The notes below the pieces were generated by a model that was given only the letters and a program-made list of their open reading frames with translations, did not search any database and was not told the origin of the DNA. A stretch of DNA of 64,000 bases, from positions 2,823,001 through 2,887,000 of the forward strand of contig NZ_JAPEOS010000001.1 in NCBI RefSeq assembly GCF_026340975.1. Reading direction: 5' to 3'. This DNA comes from Streptomyces sp. NBC_01214. Lineage in GTDB: Bacteria; Actinomycetota; Actinomycetes; Streptomycetales; Streptomycetaceae. Below, one piece after another: positions 46,627 to 54,903 of this stretch. The position numbers were made by a program, and so were the translations under genes. How positions within the stretch are numbered: position 1 is the first letter of the stretch; every line of letters starts with the position of its first letter.

Positions 46627-47088
46627 ATGCTTGCCGAGACCATTTGCTCCGCGGTGTCAGTGGCGGGCTTGGGCATCGCCGCGGTCACCGCCTACCGCAA
46701 GCGCTTCCTGGCCGCCGCGCGGATCACCGCGTACGCGCTCGTGCCGGTCGCCCTGGTGATGACGGGGTTCGTCGAGTGGGTGTCCGGGATGGTCTTCAAC
46801 CCGACCGTCTGGGCCGGCTTCGGGCTGTTGGGGGTGTCCTGGCTGCTCTTCATGACCACCCGCGCCATCGAACGCCGCGGCCTCGCCGCGTCCGGGGAGT
46901 CCGGGGAGCCCGGAGCACCGGGGAAGTCGAAGAAGAAGGTCAAGGGGAGCCCGGCCGCCGGGGCCGTCGCCCCGGCCGCTTCCGCGCCGTCCCTGGGCTC
47001 CGCCCGGGCCGGTTCGCCGCCCCGGTCCGCCGCTCCCGCGGACGACTTCTCCGACATCGAGGCCATCCTCAAGAAGCACGGGATCTGA
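46627..47088 (+). CDS. Two-helix membrane protein with basic linker, unknown
   Basis: A 153-residue protein with two to three transmembrane helices in the first 80 residues (ICSAVSVAGLGIAAV, ALVPVALVMTGFVEWV, GFGLLGVSWLLFMTT). A Pro/Gly/Lys linker with KSKKKVKG and a short C-terminal DDFSDIEAILKKHGI helix follow. Similar proteins are common in Streptomyces near ssgB. ATG 46627 has GGAGGA upstream. No function is known to me. Confidence 0.7.
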   Translation: MLAETICSAVSVAGLGIAAVTAYRKRFLAAARITAYALVPVALVMTGFVEWVSGMVFNPTVWAGFGLLGVSWLLFMTTRAIERRGLAASGESGEPGAPGKSKKKVKGSPAAGAVAPAASAPSLGSARAGSPPRSAAPADDFSDIEAILKKHGI

Positions 47089-47200
47089 GCACGGGATCCG
47101 GCCCGGACCGGGTCTCGACCACAAGATCGAGCGAACTCCCGCCCGGATGTTGGCGTGTTGAGGGCCGCTCGGTGGTGCGCTGCGCCATCATCGCCCCGAC

Positions 47201-47362
47201 ATGTTCGACACATCGCACGGTGACCCGCCGGTACCCGCCCCTGCCGTGGAGGAGCCGCGAGGCTGTCTCTTCGCGCTCTCCCAACCACCCCTGATGATCT
47301 TCCTAGCGGTGATCGGCATCCTGCTGCTGCTCGCCGCCGTGCACGATCTCTTCCTGCTCTGA
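47201..47362 (+). CDS. 53-residue membrane peptide, previously easy to miss
   Basis: A short reading frame with an N-terminal hydrophilic stretch, the segment EEPRGCLFALSQPPLM and a long hydrophobic helix (IFLAVIGILLLLAAVHDLFLL). The codons match Streptomyces bias except one CTA. No ribosome binding site is visible, so it may be leaderless. Its last 60 bases overlap the 3' end of the CGNR gene on the opposite strand. I have seen PRGCLFALSQPPLM-type segments in other actinomycete small proteins, but this is from memory. Confidence 0.6.
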   Translation: MFDTSHGDPPVPAPAVEEPRGCLFALSQPPLMIFLAVIGILLLLAAVHDLFLL

Positions 47363-47923
47363 CGCCTCCGCGTCGGCCTCCTTGCGCCGGGCCCGGTACG
47401 CCGCCACGTGCAGCCGGTTCCCGCAGGTCCGGCTGTCGCAGTAGCGCCGGGAGCGATTGCGGGACAGGTCGACGAAGGCCCGTCGACAGTCCGGGGCCTC
47501 GCAGCGGCGCAGCCGTTCCTGTTCGCCGGAGACCACGATGAAGGCCAGCGCCATGCCGCCGTCGGCCGCCAGGTGGTCGCCCACCGACGCGCCCGGCGCG
47601 AAGTAGTGCACGTGCCAGTCGTAGCCGTCGTGGTCGGTCAGCTGCGGGGTGGTGCCGGCGGTGGCCACGAGCTCGTTGATCAGTATGGAAGCCGCACGTG
47701 GGTTCGGGGAGGCGAAGACCTGGGCGAACTTTGCGCGCACGGTCCGGACGCCGGCCAGGTCGCGGGCGCTGAGCTCGCCGACGTCGCTGATCGCGTACTC
47801 CTGGACGAATCCGCGCAGCTCGCCGATGTCCGAGAGCCCGTCGGGCTGGTCGGCCTCGGCCGCGGTGTTCACCAGCGCGACGACGACGTCGAGCGCGCGA
47901 CGGGTGTCGTGGGGGATCTGCAC
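47303..47923 (-). CDS. CGNR zinc-finger (ABATE-type) regulator
   Basis: A 206-residue protein. The N-terminal ABATE-like domain (DTRRALDVVVALVNTAAEAD) precedes a zinc-binding CGNR module: RRCEAPDCRRAFVDLSRNRSRRYCDSRTCGNR. These are probable DNA-binding stress regulators. GTG 47923 follows GAGGGAGA. It is transcribed in the same direction as ssgB, ~200 bp downstream. Its last 20 codons overlap the small membrane gene on the other strand. Confidence 0.82.
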   Translation of the reverse strand: MQIPHDTRRALDVVVALVNTAAEADQPDGLSDIGELRGFVQEYAISDVGELSARDLAGVRTVRAKFAQVFASPNPRAASILINELVATAGTTPQLTDHDGYDWHVHYFAPGASVGDHLAADGGMALAFIVVSGEQERLRRCEAPDCRRAFVDLSRNRSRRYCDSRTCGNRLHVAAYRARRKEADAEASEQEEIVHGGEQQQDADHR

Positions 47924-48121
47924 GGGGTCTCCCTCAGGGGCCGGGCCTGCGACGACGGGAGCCGCCGCCGCTGCCGCCCGACAATAGCGGGTCCCGAACA
48001 GCACGCCGGCGCCGTCCTCGCGGGTGGCTTCCGCGGGAACAGCGCCGGCACTGCCGTATGTGGTTGTCCAGCCCACACCGTCGCCCCGAGTCGGACGGTG
48101 TCGAGCGGCTGTAGGCCTGGC

Positions 48122-48535
48122 TCAGCTTTCGGCCAGGATGTGGGAGAGCTCCTTGTCGAGGTCGAAGTGCCGGTGCTCGGTCCCGGGTGGAACCGCGGCG
48201 TCCGTCCGCTTGAGGAACGACTCGAGTGCTCGGGCGGGTGCTTCGAGCAGCGCTTCTCCCTCCGGTGAGCTCAGGGCGATGCAGACGACGCCCTGACCGT
48301 GGCTGCGGGACGGCCAGACGCGGACGTCGCCGGTACCGGTGGGCCGGTGGAGACCCTCCGCGAGGAGGTCGCGGGCGAACACCCATTCGACCGTCTCCTC
48401 GGCGCCGGTGTGGAAGGTGGCGTGCACGGCGTAGGGGTCGGCCGTGTCATACCGCAGGCCCGCGGGAACAGGCAGTGAGGACTCGCTCGACACAACGAGG
48501 CGCAGGTGCAGCTCGCAGCTGACCGTGGTGTTCAT
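48122..48535 (-). CDS. ssgB: Sporulation-specific cell division activator SsgB
   Basis: A 137-residue SsgA-like protein needed to place FtsZ rings at sporulation septa. NTTVSCELHLRLVVSS, YDTADPYAVHATFHTGAEETVEWVFARDLLAEGL and GTEHRHFDLDKELSHIL are characteristic of SsgB, the most conserved member of the family. ATG 48535 is chosen because the conserved N-terminus begins there. SsgB marks the organism as a sporulating streptomycete. A GGTTTAC segment upstream on the reverse strand hints at a stress-sigma promoter, but I cannot confirm it. Confidence 0.94.
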   Translation of the reverse strand: MNTTVSCELHLRLVVSSESSLPVPAGLRYDTADPYAVHATFHTGAEETVEWVFARDLLAEGLHRPTGTGDVRVWPSRSHGQGVVCIALSSPEGEALLEAPARALESFLKRTDAAVPPGTEHRHFDLDKELSHILAES

Positions 48536-48712
48536 AAGCGCCAGGGCCTTTCGCTCAGTGTGCGCTCGGGGATTCGCACGTCGGCGAAATCGACATGCCA
48601 CCTACGGTGCCGTTGTAAACCCCTCTGACCGTTTTGCGGACCTCTGGGTCCCTCGGACGGCGGATCCAAACCCGCATTCCGGTGTGCATCGAGCTCCGGT
48701 AGATTCGGCTCC

Positions 48713-49207
48713 ATGAATACGGGGAGTGACCGCGGAACCCAAGGGTCTGCCGCTGACGAAGCCACCACGGAAGCCGCCACCGGATCGGCCGCGGACGAGA
48801 CCGCGGACGCGACCGCGGAGGCCGCCGCGGAGGCGCCGCACGTATCGAAGGCCCCGGCCTTCATCAAGTCGAACAAGAGCCTGCACCTGAGCTGGCAGGT
48901 CGGCGTCTTCATCGTCGGCCTCGCGGTGATCGCCGCGGGCGTCGCGATGCTCGTGCTGCCCGGTCCCGGCTGGGTCGCGATCTTCGCGGGCCTGGCGATC
49001 TGGGCCACCGAGTTCGCCTGGGCCCACCTCGTGCTGCGCTGGACCAAGCGGAAGGTCACCGAGGCCGCACAGAAGGCGCTCGATCCGAAGGTCCGCCGCC
49101 GCAACATCATCCTGACCAGCGTGGGGCTCGTGATCGCGGGCGCGCTGATCGGTTTCTACCTGTGGAAGTACGGGCTCGTCCTGCCCTGGAACCTCAAGGA
49201 CCAGTGA
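48713..49207 (+). CDS. PGPGW-motif (TIGR02611-type) membrane protein
   Basis: A 164-residue protein. An acidic, alanine- and threonine-rich tail of ~45 residues is followed by two transmembrane helices enclosing MLVLPGPGWVAIFAGLAIWATEFAWA, the conserved PGPGW block. A third helix (ILTSVGLVIAGALIGFYLW) follows. Function unknown. TAGATT (48700-48705) ends 7 nt before the ATG, so the message may be leaderless. Confidence 0.8.
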   Translation: MNTGSDRGTQGSAADEATTEAATGSAADETADATAEAAAEAPHVSKAPAFIKSNKSLHLSWQVGVFIVGLAVIAAGVAMLVLPGPGWVAIFAGLAIWATEFAWAHLVLRWTKRKVTEAAQKALDPKVRRRNIILTSVGLVIAGALIGFYLWKYGLVLPWNLKDQ

Positions 49208-49253
49208 TGGTCAAGGAGCACCGCTGACATGCGGTAATGTTTGCGGTGCGTCC

Positions 49254-49325
49254 GGGCGATTAGCTCAGTGGGAGAGCACTTCGTTCACACCGAAGGGGTC
49301 ACTGGTTCGAACCCAGTATCGCCCA
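49254..49325 (+). tRNA. tRNA-Val (CAC)
   Basis: A 72-nt tRNA. The acceptor stem is GGGCGAT/ATCGCCC with discriminator A, and anticodon loop TTCACAC gives CAC. Confidence 0.93.
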
Positions 49326-49331
49326 CCCGGA

Positions 49332-49370
49332 CCAGAGGCCCGGAGACTGTCACAGTCTCCGGGCCTCTGG
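49332..49370. terminator. Perfect bidirectional hairpin
   Basis: Arms of 19 nt (49332-49350, 49352-49370) are perfectly complementary around a single central base. It serves the tRNA and the opposing membrane protein. Confidence 0.8.
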
Positions 49371-49374
49371 CGTT

Positions 49375-51714
49375 TCACCCGAGCCGGCCGATCGCGGACC
49401 GCAGCCGGCGGGCGTCGCGCAGCCGCCGCTCGTACGTCGCCCCCACCGCCAGCAGCAGCACGCCCGCCAGGGCCGGCGGCACCCAGCGCGGGAGCGCACC
49501 CGCGACCTGCACCACGTACGGCGCCAGCTCGTGCACCGCCACCGCCGCCAGCACGGCCCCGCCGAGCAGGAGCGGCGCCTGGAGCCGCCACCGGGCGCCC
49601 AGCAGGGTCACCACCAGCGCGGCCACCCCCAGCAGCAGCGGGCGCAGCCAGCCCGCGTCCCCCCAGGCCGCCAGCAGACTCGGCACCAGCGTCGCCGCCA
49701 GGCCCGGGCCGTACGCCGTCCAGGACGAGGCCCCCGGGTCCCGGCGCCGCCGCAGCAGACCCACCACGAGGGCGGGCACCGTGACCGGCAGCGCGTAGGC
49801 CTCCGGGGCGCTCACTCCGGCCTCGGCCAGCCGCACCCAGGTCGCCGCCGCGAACAGCGCCCCCGCCGCCCAGCCCAGCACCCGCCGCTCCGGCCGCACC
49901 GCGGCGCCCGCGCAGACCACCCCGGCCAGCGCCAGGACCAGCGCCAGGGTCCCGGCCCGCCCGGCCGACAGGCCCACCGCCACTGCGCCCGCCCCCGCCG
50001 CCGCGATCTCCACGGGCAGCCGGACCCCGCCCAGCCGCGGCCCGAGGGCCGCCGCCAGCGCCGGGACCGCGAGCACCGGCAGTGCCCACCACACCACCGC
50101 CAGGTCCGACACCGCTCCCGCCGCCACCAGGACGCCCGTGGCGTAGCCGACCGCGGACACGGCCGCCCCCGACCGGATCGGGCGCGAAGCGGCCCCGTAC
50201 GCCGCTGCCGCCGCGCAGCCCGCGCCCAGCAGCCCCCAGACGGCGAAGGTCGCCGCCCGGCCGTCCAGCGCGCCCAGGGACACGTTCGCGGCGCCCGTCA
50301 GCGCGCACACGGCGGCCGCGGTCCGGGCCCCGCGCGCCCGGGAGCGCAGGGCGAGGGCGCCCGCCGCGCCCGTCACCGCGAGCTGCACGGCGAACACCGC
50401 CGCCACCGGGAACCCGAGCAGCACCGGGGCCGTGAACAGCCCCGCCCAGGCCGAGGCCACCGCCACCACCATCGGCTCCGGCCGGGACAGCGCCCGGGCG
50501 AGCCACCAGGCCGCTCCGGCCACGACCAGCAGGGTCAGCGCGGCCGCGGCCCCCGACCCGTAAGGGTCCCGCTCCGGGGTCGTCGCCGCCCACACCTCAC
50601 CCAGCACCCGCAGCCGGGCCACCAGGGTCGCGGCCACCGCGACACCCGCCGACAGCGCCGCCAGGGACGCCACCGCGGCCCCGGCCCGCGCCGACCCGCG
50701 CCGGACCGCCACCGGGAGCGCGGAGGCCCGTACCGCCGCCAGCAGCGGCAGCGCCAGCAGCAGGTGCACCAGCACCGTCCACGCCGGGTCCAGGCCCGGC
50801 CGGGCCACCCCGCCCAGGCCGGCCACCGCCGCCAGGGCGCCCGTCAGGGCCGCGGCCGAGGCGCGCGGCTCCCGCCATGCCGCCGCCACCCCGAGGGCCG
50901 CGCCCGCCAGCAGCAGCGCCGCCGGGGCCAGGGCCTGCGCCGCCGACCCGGCCGACCACGACTGGGCCACCCCGATCAGCAGCGCGCCCGCGCCCGTCAC
51001 CGCCGCCGGGACCGCCGCCGCCCTGACCTTCAGGGCGAGCGCCGCGTCCAGCGCCGCCGTCGTCAGCAGCGCCCAGCCGAGCGCCTGCGGTCCCGGCCGT
51101 ACGGCCAGCGCGGCCAGCGGCAGCGCGAACTGCGCCGCCAGCACCGCGGCCGGCAGCGGGATCCGCAGCTTCCGCAGCCCCGAGCCGTAGCCGGCCCACG
51201 CGGCCGCCAGCACGGCGGCCGCCCCCGCCGCGTAACCCGTGCCGTTCGCCTCCGGCATGCCGACCGCGTACAGCGCGTACGCATCGAGCACCGTCAGCAG
51301 CAGACCGACCGCCGCCACCGACTCCGCCGTCGACCGCAGCCCGCGGCGCAGCAGGAGCACGGGCGTGCCCAGCGCCGCCGCCGTCACCGCGGCGAGCACC
51401 GCCGAGCGCCCGCCGATCCCCATGGACCCCCAGCTGACCAGCGTGAACGCGAGCGCCGCGATCGCCAGCAGCACCGCGCCCAGGGTGAGCAGCACGTTCT
51501 GCGCGCTCGGCGCGGAGGCCTCCTTCGCGGGACCGGCGGGCCCGACGGTCGCGGCCGGGCCCCAGCGGACCGGGGCGGGCGCGCCGCCGGACTGGAGCAG
51601 CACGCGCAGCAGCCAGTCCCGGCGGCCCAGCAAATACAGCCGCCGGGCATCGAGTTGGGCCAGCTCGCGGTCGATGAGCGCCAGCTCTTCGGCGGGCGGC
51701 AGAGGCGTGTTCAT
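49375..51714 (-). CDS. Large polytopic membrane protein (SCO7613 C-terminal domain type)
   Basis: A 779-residue protein with an N-terminal soluble coiled helix (PPAEELALIDRELAQLDARRLYLLGRRDWLLRVLL) and about 20 hydrophobic segments separated by short Arg-rich loops. It matches the actinomycete family called SCO7613 C-terminal domain-containing membrane proteins; function is unknown. ATG 51714 is the first codon of the conserved N-terminus. The gene lies between two tRNA-Val(CAC) genes. Extremely Ala-rich composition leaves many misleading open frames on the other strand. Confidence 0.75.
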   Translation of the reverse strand: MNTPLPPAEELALIDRELAQLDARRLYLLGRRDWLLRVLLQSGGAPAPVRWGPAATVGPAGPAKEASAPSAQNVLLTLGAVLLAIAALAFTLVSWGSMGIGGRSAVLAAVTAAALGTPVLLLRRGLRSTAESVAAVGLLLTVLDAYALYAVGMPEANGTGYAAGAAAVLAAAWAGYGSGLRKLRIPLPAAVLAAQFALPLAALAVRPGPQALGWALLTTAALDAALALKVRAAAVPAAVTGAGALLIGVAQSWSAGSAAQALAPAALLLAGAALGVAAAWREPRASAAALTGALAAVAGLGGVARPGLDPAWTVLVHLLLALPLLAAVRASALPVAVRRGSARAGAAVASLAALSAGVAVAATLVARLRVLGEVWAATTPERDPYGSGAAAALTLLVVAGAAWWLARALSRPEPMVVAVASAWAGLFTAPVLLGFPVAAVFAVQLAVTGAAGALALRSRARGARTAAAVCALTGAANVSLGALDGRAATFAVWGLLGAGCAAAAAYGAASRPIRSGAAVSAVGYATGVLVAAGAVSDLAVVWWALPVLAVPALAAALGPRLGGVRLPVEIAAAGAGAVAVGLSAGRAGTLALVLALAGVVCAGAAVRPERRVLGWAAGALFAAATWVRLAEAGVSAPEAYALPVTVPALVVGLLRRRRDPGASSWTAYGPGLAATLVPSLLAAWGDAGWLRPLLLGVAALVVTLLGARWRLQAPLLLGGAVLAAVAVHELAPYVVQVAGALPRWVPPALAGVLLLAVGATYERRLRDARRLRSAIGRLG

Positions 51715-51865
51715 ATCCGGAGTGTGGCGGCGGTCACGCAGTCAGGACATGGGCGTGCGTACTCAGATGCGCCCTGAGTAGGTACCTGACGTACGGCCCC
51801 GGAGCCCCTTCGGGAGAAGCGGTTTGAACCAGCCCCGAGCCTTCTGTATTGTTCAGTCCGTTCCC

Positions 51866-51937
51866 GGGCGATTAGCTCAGCGGGAGAGCACTTCGTTCAC
51901 ACCGAAGGGGTCACTGGTTCGATCCCAGTATCGCCCA
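51866..51937 (+). tRNA. tRNA-Val (CAC), second copy
   Basis: Differs from the copy at 49254 at 2 of 72 positions (one in the D arm, one in the T-loop region). It is in the same orientation. Confidence 0.93.
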
Positions 51938-51944
51938 CCGGGAC

Positions 51945-51973
51945 AGGCCGGTCCGTCACTGACGGACCGGCCT
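51945..51973. terminator. Hairpin after tRNA-Val
   Basis: AGGCCGGTCCGTCA (51945-51958) pairs with TGACGGACCGGCCT (51960-51973). Confidence 0.7.
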
Positions 51974-52005
51974 TCCGCATGTTCGGGCACCTTCGCGCAC
52001 CGCTC

Positions 52006-52731
52006 CTACGCCGCCGTCGACAGGTCCGGCCGCAGCGGCCAGTGCGGATCCACCGCCTCCGGCGTCCCCTGACGCGCGAACCACGCCTGCAGACCCCGCG
52101 CCTGCGCCGCGTGCCACACCGCCTGGAGCGTGTGCAGCTCGGCCGGCGTCAGCCGCTCCAGCCGGGCCGCGAACCGCCGCCCCACCGCCCGGACGAGTTC
52201 CAGCGAGGCCATCGCGTCCGCCGCCGCGTCGTGCGCGCCCTCCAACTCGATCCCGTAGTGCGCGCACAGGTCCGTCAGCGTCCGGCGGCCCTTGCGGTAG
52301 CGGTCCAGGTGCTTGTCCAGCACCCGCGGGTCCAGCACCGTCAGCGGCCGGTCGTCCAGGTACCGCAACAGCGAGGACGCCCGGTGCCGGCGCAACTCCC
52401 GGTCCAGCAGCGTCAGATCGAACGGCGCGTTCATCACCACCACCGGCCGGCCCGCCACCTGCTGCTCCCCGAGCGCCCGGGCTATCTCCTCCACCACCGG
52501 CGCCGGCCAGCGCCCGTGACGCTGTAGGTGTTCATCGGTCAGCCCGTGCACTTCCGTAGCGCCCGGGGGCACCGGAATCCCGGGATTGACCAGCCAGCGC
52601 GTGGTGCGGACCCGGCCGCCCGCACACTCCTGGACGATGAGCGCGGCGGACACGATCCGGTCCTGCTCGACGTCCACCCCGGTGGTCTCCGTGTCGAATG
52701 CGGCCAGCGGGCCCTCGTACCAGCGTGTCAT
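52006..52731 (-). CDS. DnaQ-like DEDDh 3'-5' exonuclease
   Basis: A 241-residue nuclease. The three exo motifs are FDTETTGVD (Exo I), NAPFDLTLLDREL (Exo II) and HDAAADA (Exo III), which together bind two metal ions. GAGGAG precedes ATG 52731; in-frame upstream residues to 52875 lack homology. It resembles DNA polymerase III epsilon subunits but stands alone, so it may act in RNA or DNA trimming. It is divergent from the DUF4365 operon. Confidence 0.85.
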   Translation of the reverse strand: MTRWYEGPLAAFDTETTGVDVEQDRIVSAALIVQECAGGRVRTTRWLVNPGIPVPPGATEVHGLTDEHLQRHGRWPAPVVEEIARALGEQQVAGRPVVVMNAPFDLTLLDRELRRHRASSLLRYLDDRPLTVLDPRVLDKHLDRYRKGRRTLTDLCAHYGIELEGAHDAAADAMASLELVRAVGRRFAARLERLTPAELHTLQAVWHAAQARGLQAWFARQGTPEAVDPHWPLRPDLSTAA

Positions 52732-52933
52732 GGCGAACTCCTCGTCCCCGAGCGGCGGATGGAGCTTCCTGAACACTCCAGCCCCGCCGCATCCGTGATA
52801 CCCGGGCTGTTTGCCCCGTACGCCGTTTGCGGGCACTCGGGTGCGGAGACAACTTCCTTGGGGGGCCGTGCGCATGACCGGCCGTCACCCAGCACGCTCG
52901 CGACAGAGCCCGCAAGGCACGGGGGAGCCGGCC

Positions 52934-53512
52934 ATGGCGCTCACACAGCCCGAACCGGGCGGGGTGCTCCACCAGGGGACAGGTCCGCGGACCGGAGCCC
53001 TGCGCGGCACGCTCGCCACCACCGCCTGCATGGAGACCCTCCAGGTGGGATACCTGCACGCCGTCGCGGCCGCCGCCGGGTGCTCGCTCTCCCAGCCCTT
53101 CCCCGACAACGGCATCGACTGGCACGTCTCCCACGGAGCGCCCGAGCACGTCGTCGACGACGAGGTCACCATCAAGGTGCAGCTCAAGGCGACCTACCAG
53201 ATACCGCCGCGGCCCGCCGGTGCCACCTTCGGGTTCACCCTCGACAACGAGCACCTGGTGAAGCTGGCCCGGACGCCCGTCGCCGTCCACAAGATCCTCG
53301 TCGTGATGCTCGTACCGAGGGAGCGCGACCAATGGCTCGCCGCCGGACACGACCGGCTCGACCTCAGGCACTGCTGCTACTGGACCAACCTCGCCGGACA
53401 CCCCGTGACCGGCCGGCGCCGCACCACCGTACGGATCCCGACCACGCGGATCTTCGACGACCGTGCGCTGTGCGAGATCATGACCCGGGTCGGGTCGGGA
53501 GGGACACCCTGA
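52934..53512 (+). CDS. DUF4365-domain protein (PD-(D/E)XK nuclease-like)
   Basis: A 192-residue protein. METLQVGYLHAVAAAAGC, NGIDWHV and IKVQLKAT supply the glutamate, aspartate and Q-x-K pattern of the PD-(D/E)XK nuclease superfamily that DUF4365 is assigned to. DUF4365 is frequent in defence-like contexts, which is family knowledge, not shown here. ATG 52934 has GGGGGAG upstream; an upstream ATG at 52874 adds 20 residues without homology. Its stop overlaps the next start by one base, so the two genes are coupled. Confidence 0.72.
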   Translation: MALTQPEPGGVLHQGTGPRTGALRGTLATTACMETLQVGYLHAVAAAAGCSLSQPFPDNGIDWHVSHGAPEHVVDDEVTIKVQLKATYQIPPRPAGATFGFTLDNEHLVKLARTPVAVHKILVVMLVPRERDQWLAAGHDRLDLRHCCYWTNLAGHPVTGRRRTTVRIPTTRIFDDRALCEIMTRVGSGGTP

Positions 53513-54717
53513 TGAACCTGCACTCACCGCACCTCGAACCGCTCCCGTCCCCGCGGTACGCCCCGGGCGGTCCCGATCCCGCGCAGGTCGACCCGCAAGT
53601 GCTGGGAGCGCTGCTGCACCGGCACGGATGGCTGCGGCGCGGCGGCGCGGCCGGCCGGTACGGCCGCTGGACCCCGCCCGGCCGCTCGGGCACCAGCCTG
53701 CTCGTCCCCGAGAGCCGCACCTTCCCCGACTGCACGGACCTGCTGGAGGAGGCGCTCACCGCCCTCGCGCACGGCGGACTGCCCTCGGCCCGCGAGGTGC
53801 TCCTCGGACTGAGCGTGCCCAGCGACGAGATCCGCTGGGAGCGGGAGATCCCGGAGGGGCCCTACGGGTACCAGGGCGAGGCCTCCTGGCCCGTGCAGGA
53901 GCAGCTGCGCTCGGCCGCACGCCGGCTCCTGCTCGCGGGGGCCCTCGCCGACCGGGCCCGGGCCGGCTACTACGGGGCCCGGCACCAAGCGCAGGCCGAG
54001 CGCACCCTGGACGGGGTCCTGGTGGGACCCTCCCCGGGCGGGCGCCAGCTGACCGCGTACGTTCCCGTGGACGGCGGCCGGGGACCCGTGACCCGGCTGC
54101 ACCACGCCCTGCACGCGGCCCGCGAGGCGGTGGACTACCAGCGGGCCACCGGCGGCATGGAGGCCTTCGACGCGGCGGTGGCCGCCGGGGTCAGCAGGGA
54201 ACTCGCCGAAGCGCTCATCGCCCTGGTCCGGGGCTCGGAGGGGGCCCGGATCACCCTGGCCTGGGCGCCGGCGGCCGGGGTCCCGGCGGGCTGTGCGGCC
54301 CGCCCCGAGCCGGTGGAGTTCTCCCCGGGCGACCTGCTCGTGCTGCGGGAGGCCGCCGCCCGCTACACCCGCGCGGAACCCGCCGTACCGGTCCGGCTCG
54401 CCGGGGCCGTGGTGCGGATGCGGCGCAAGGCCGCCGGGGGAGGCGGGACCGTACGGCTGCGGGTGCTGGCCGGGGCGGAGGTCCCGTACGTCCGGGCGGC
54501 CCTCGACGAGGAGGCGTACCGCATCGCGGGCCACGCCCACCTGGTGGGCCTGCCGGTCCGGCTCACCGGCCGACTGCAACGCCGCGGCGGCTTCCGGCGG
54601 CTGTCCGACGCGGCGGACGTGACGCCGGTACCGATGGACGAGGTCGAGCGGGACCGGCTGATGAAGTCCCTGGACGCGGCCTTCGACCCGGAGGACGTGC
54701 TGCCCTCTGACGACTAG
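53512..54717 (+). CDS. Unknown protein translationally coupled to DUF4365
   Basis: A 401-residue cytoplasmic protein I do not recognise. The first ~60 residues include QVLGALLHRHGWLRRGGAAGRYGRWTPP and LLVPESRTFPDCTDLLEEALTAL, which look like a small alpha/beta domain. The final ~120 residues (VRLAGAVVRMRRKAAGG, VRLRVLAGAEVPYVRAALDEEAYRIAGHAHLVGLPVRLTGRLQRRGG) alternate strands like a beta-barrel. The last residues are acidic. ATG 53512 overlaps the DUF4365 stop by one base. The two proteins probably act together. Function unknown. Confidence 0.68.
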   Translation: MNLHSPHLEPLPSPRYAPGGPDPAQVDPQVLGALLHRHGWLRRGGAAGRYGRWTPPGRSGTSLLVPESRTFPDCTDLLEEALTALAHGGLPSAREVLLGLSVPSDEIRWEREIPEGPYGYQGEASWPVQEQLRSAARRLLLAGALADRARAGYYGARHQAQAERTLDGVLVGPSPGGRQLTAYVPVDGGRGPVTRLHHALHAAREAVDYQRATGGMEAFDAAVAAGVSRELAEALIALVRGSEGARITLAWAPAAGVPAGCAARPEPVEFSPGDLLVLREAAARYTRAEPAVPVRLAGAVVRMRRKAAGGGGTVRLRVLAGAEVPYVRAALDEEAYRIAGHAHLVGLPVRLTGRLQRRGGFRRLSDAADVTPVPMDEVERDRLMKSLDAAFDPEDVLPSDD

Positions 54718-54723
54718 ACGGGA

Positions 54724-54890
54724 CGGCCGGGTCGTCTCTTTCCGGATCTCGTCGGCCGAGCCCGCGGCGTCCGGTGGCGGTGCCGTGCAGGGCGCCCCGA
54801 CAACCTGGGGGTCCCCCCGGACGGAGTCTGGGGGATCGATTGCGGTGCCGGGCGTTGCGGGCCCGGCACGATCCGAAAGAGACGGCCCAG
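54724..54890. mobile_element. Candidate 165-bp MITE with ~35-bp terminal inverted repeats
   Basis: The left end (GTCTCTTTCCGGATC near 54734) and right end (GATCCGAAAGAGAC, 54870-54883) are inverted copies. With flanking GC-rich sequence they align over about 35 bp with a few gaps. The interior has no coding capacity. A CTAG occurs on each side (54714 and 54904), but both belong to stop codons and may be coincidental. Such non-autonomous elements are moved by a transposase elsewhere. Confidence 0.45.
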
Positions 54891-54903
54891 ATGACGGCAG
54901 GGC

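Noticed and set aside
49531..51777. Long forward open frames over the 779-residue membrane protein
   Set aside because: Their Arg/Gln-rich translation is typical of antisense frames of Ala-rich genes; tRNA and terminator context supports the reverse gene only.
52811..52933. Longer N-terminus of the DUF4365 protein
   Set aside because: The in-frame extension has no homology and poor start signals; ATG 52934 with GGGGGAG is better.
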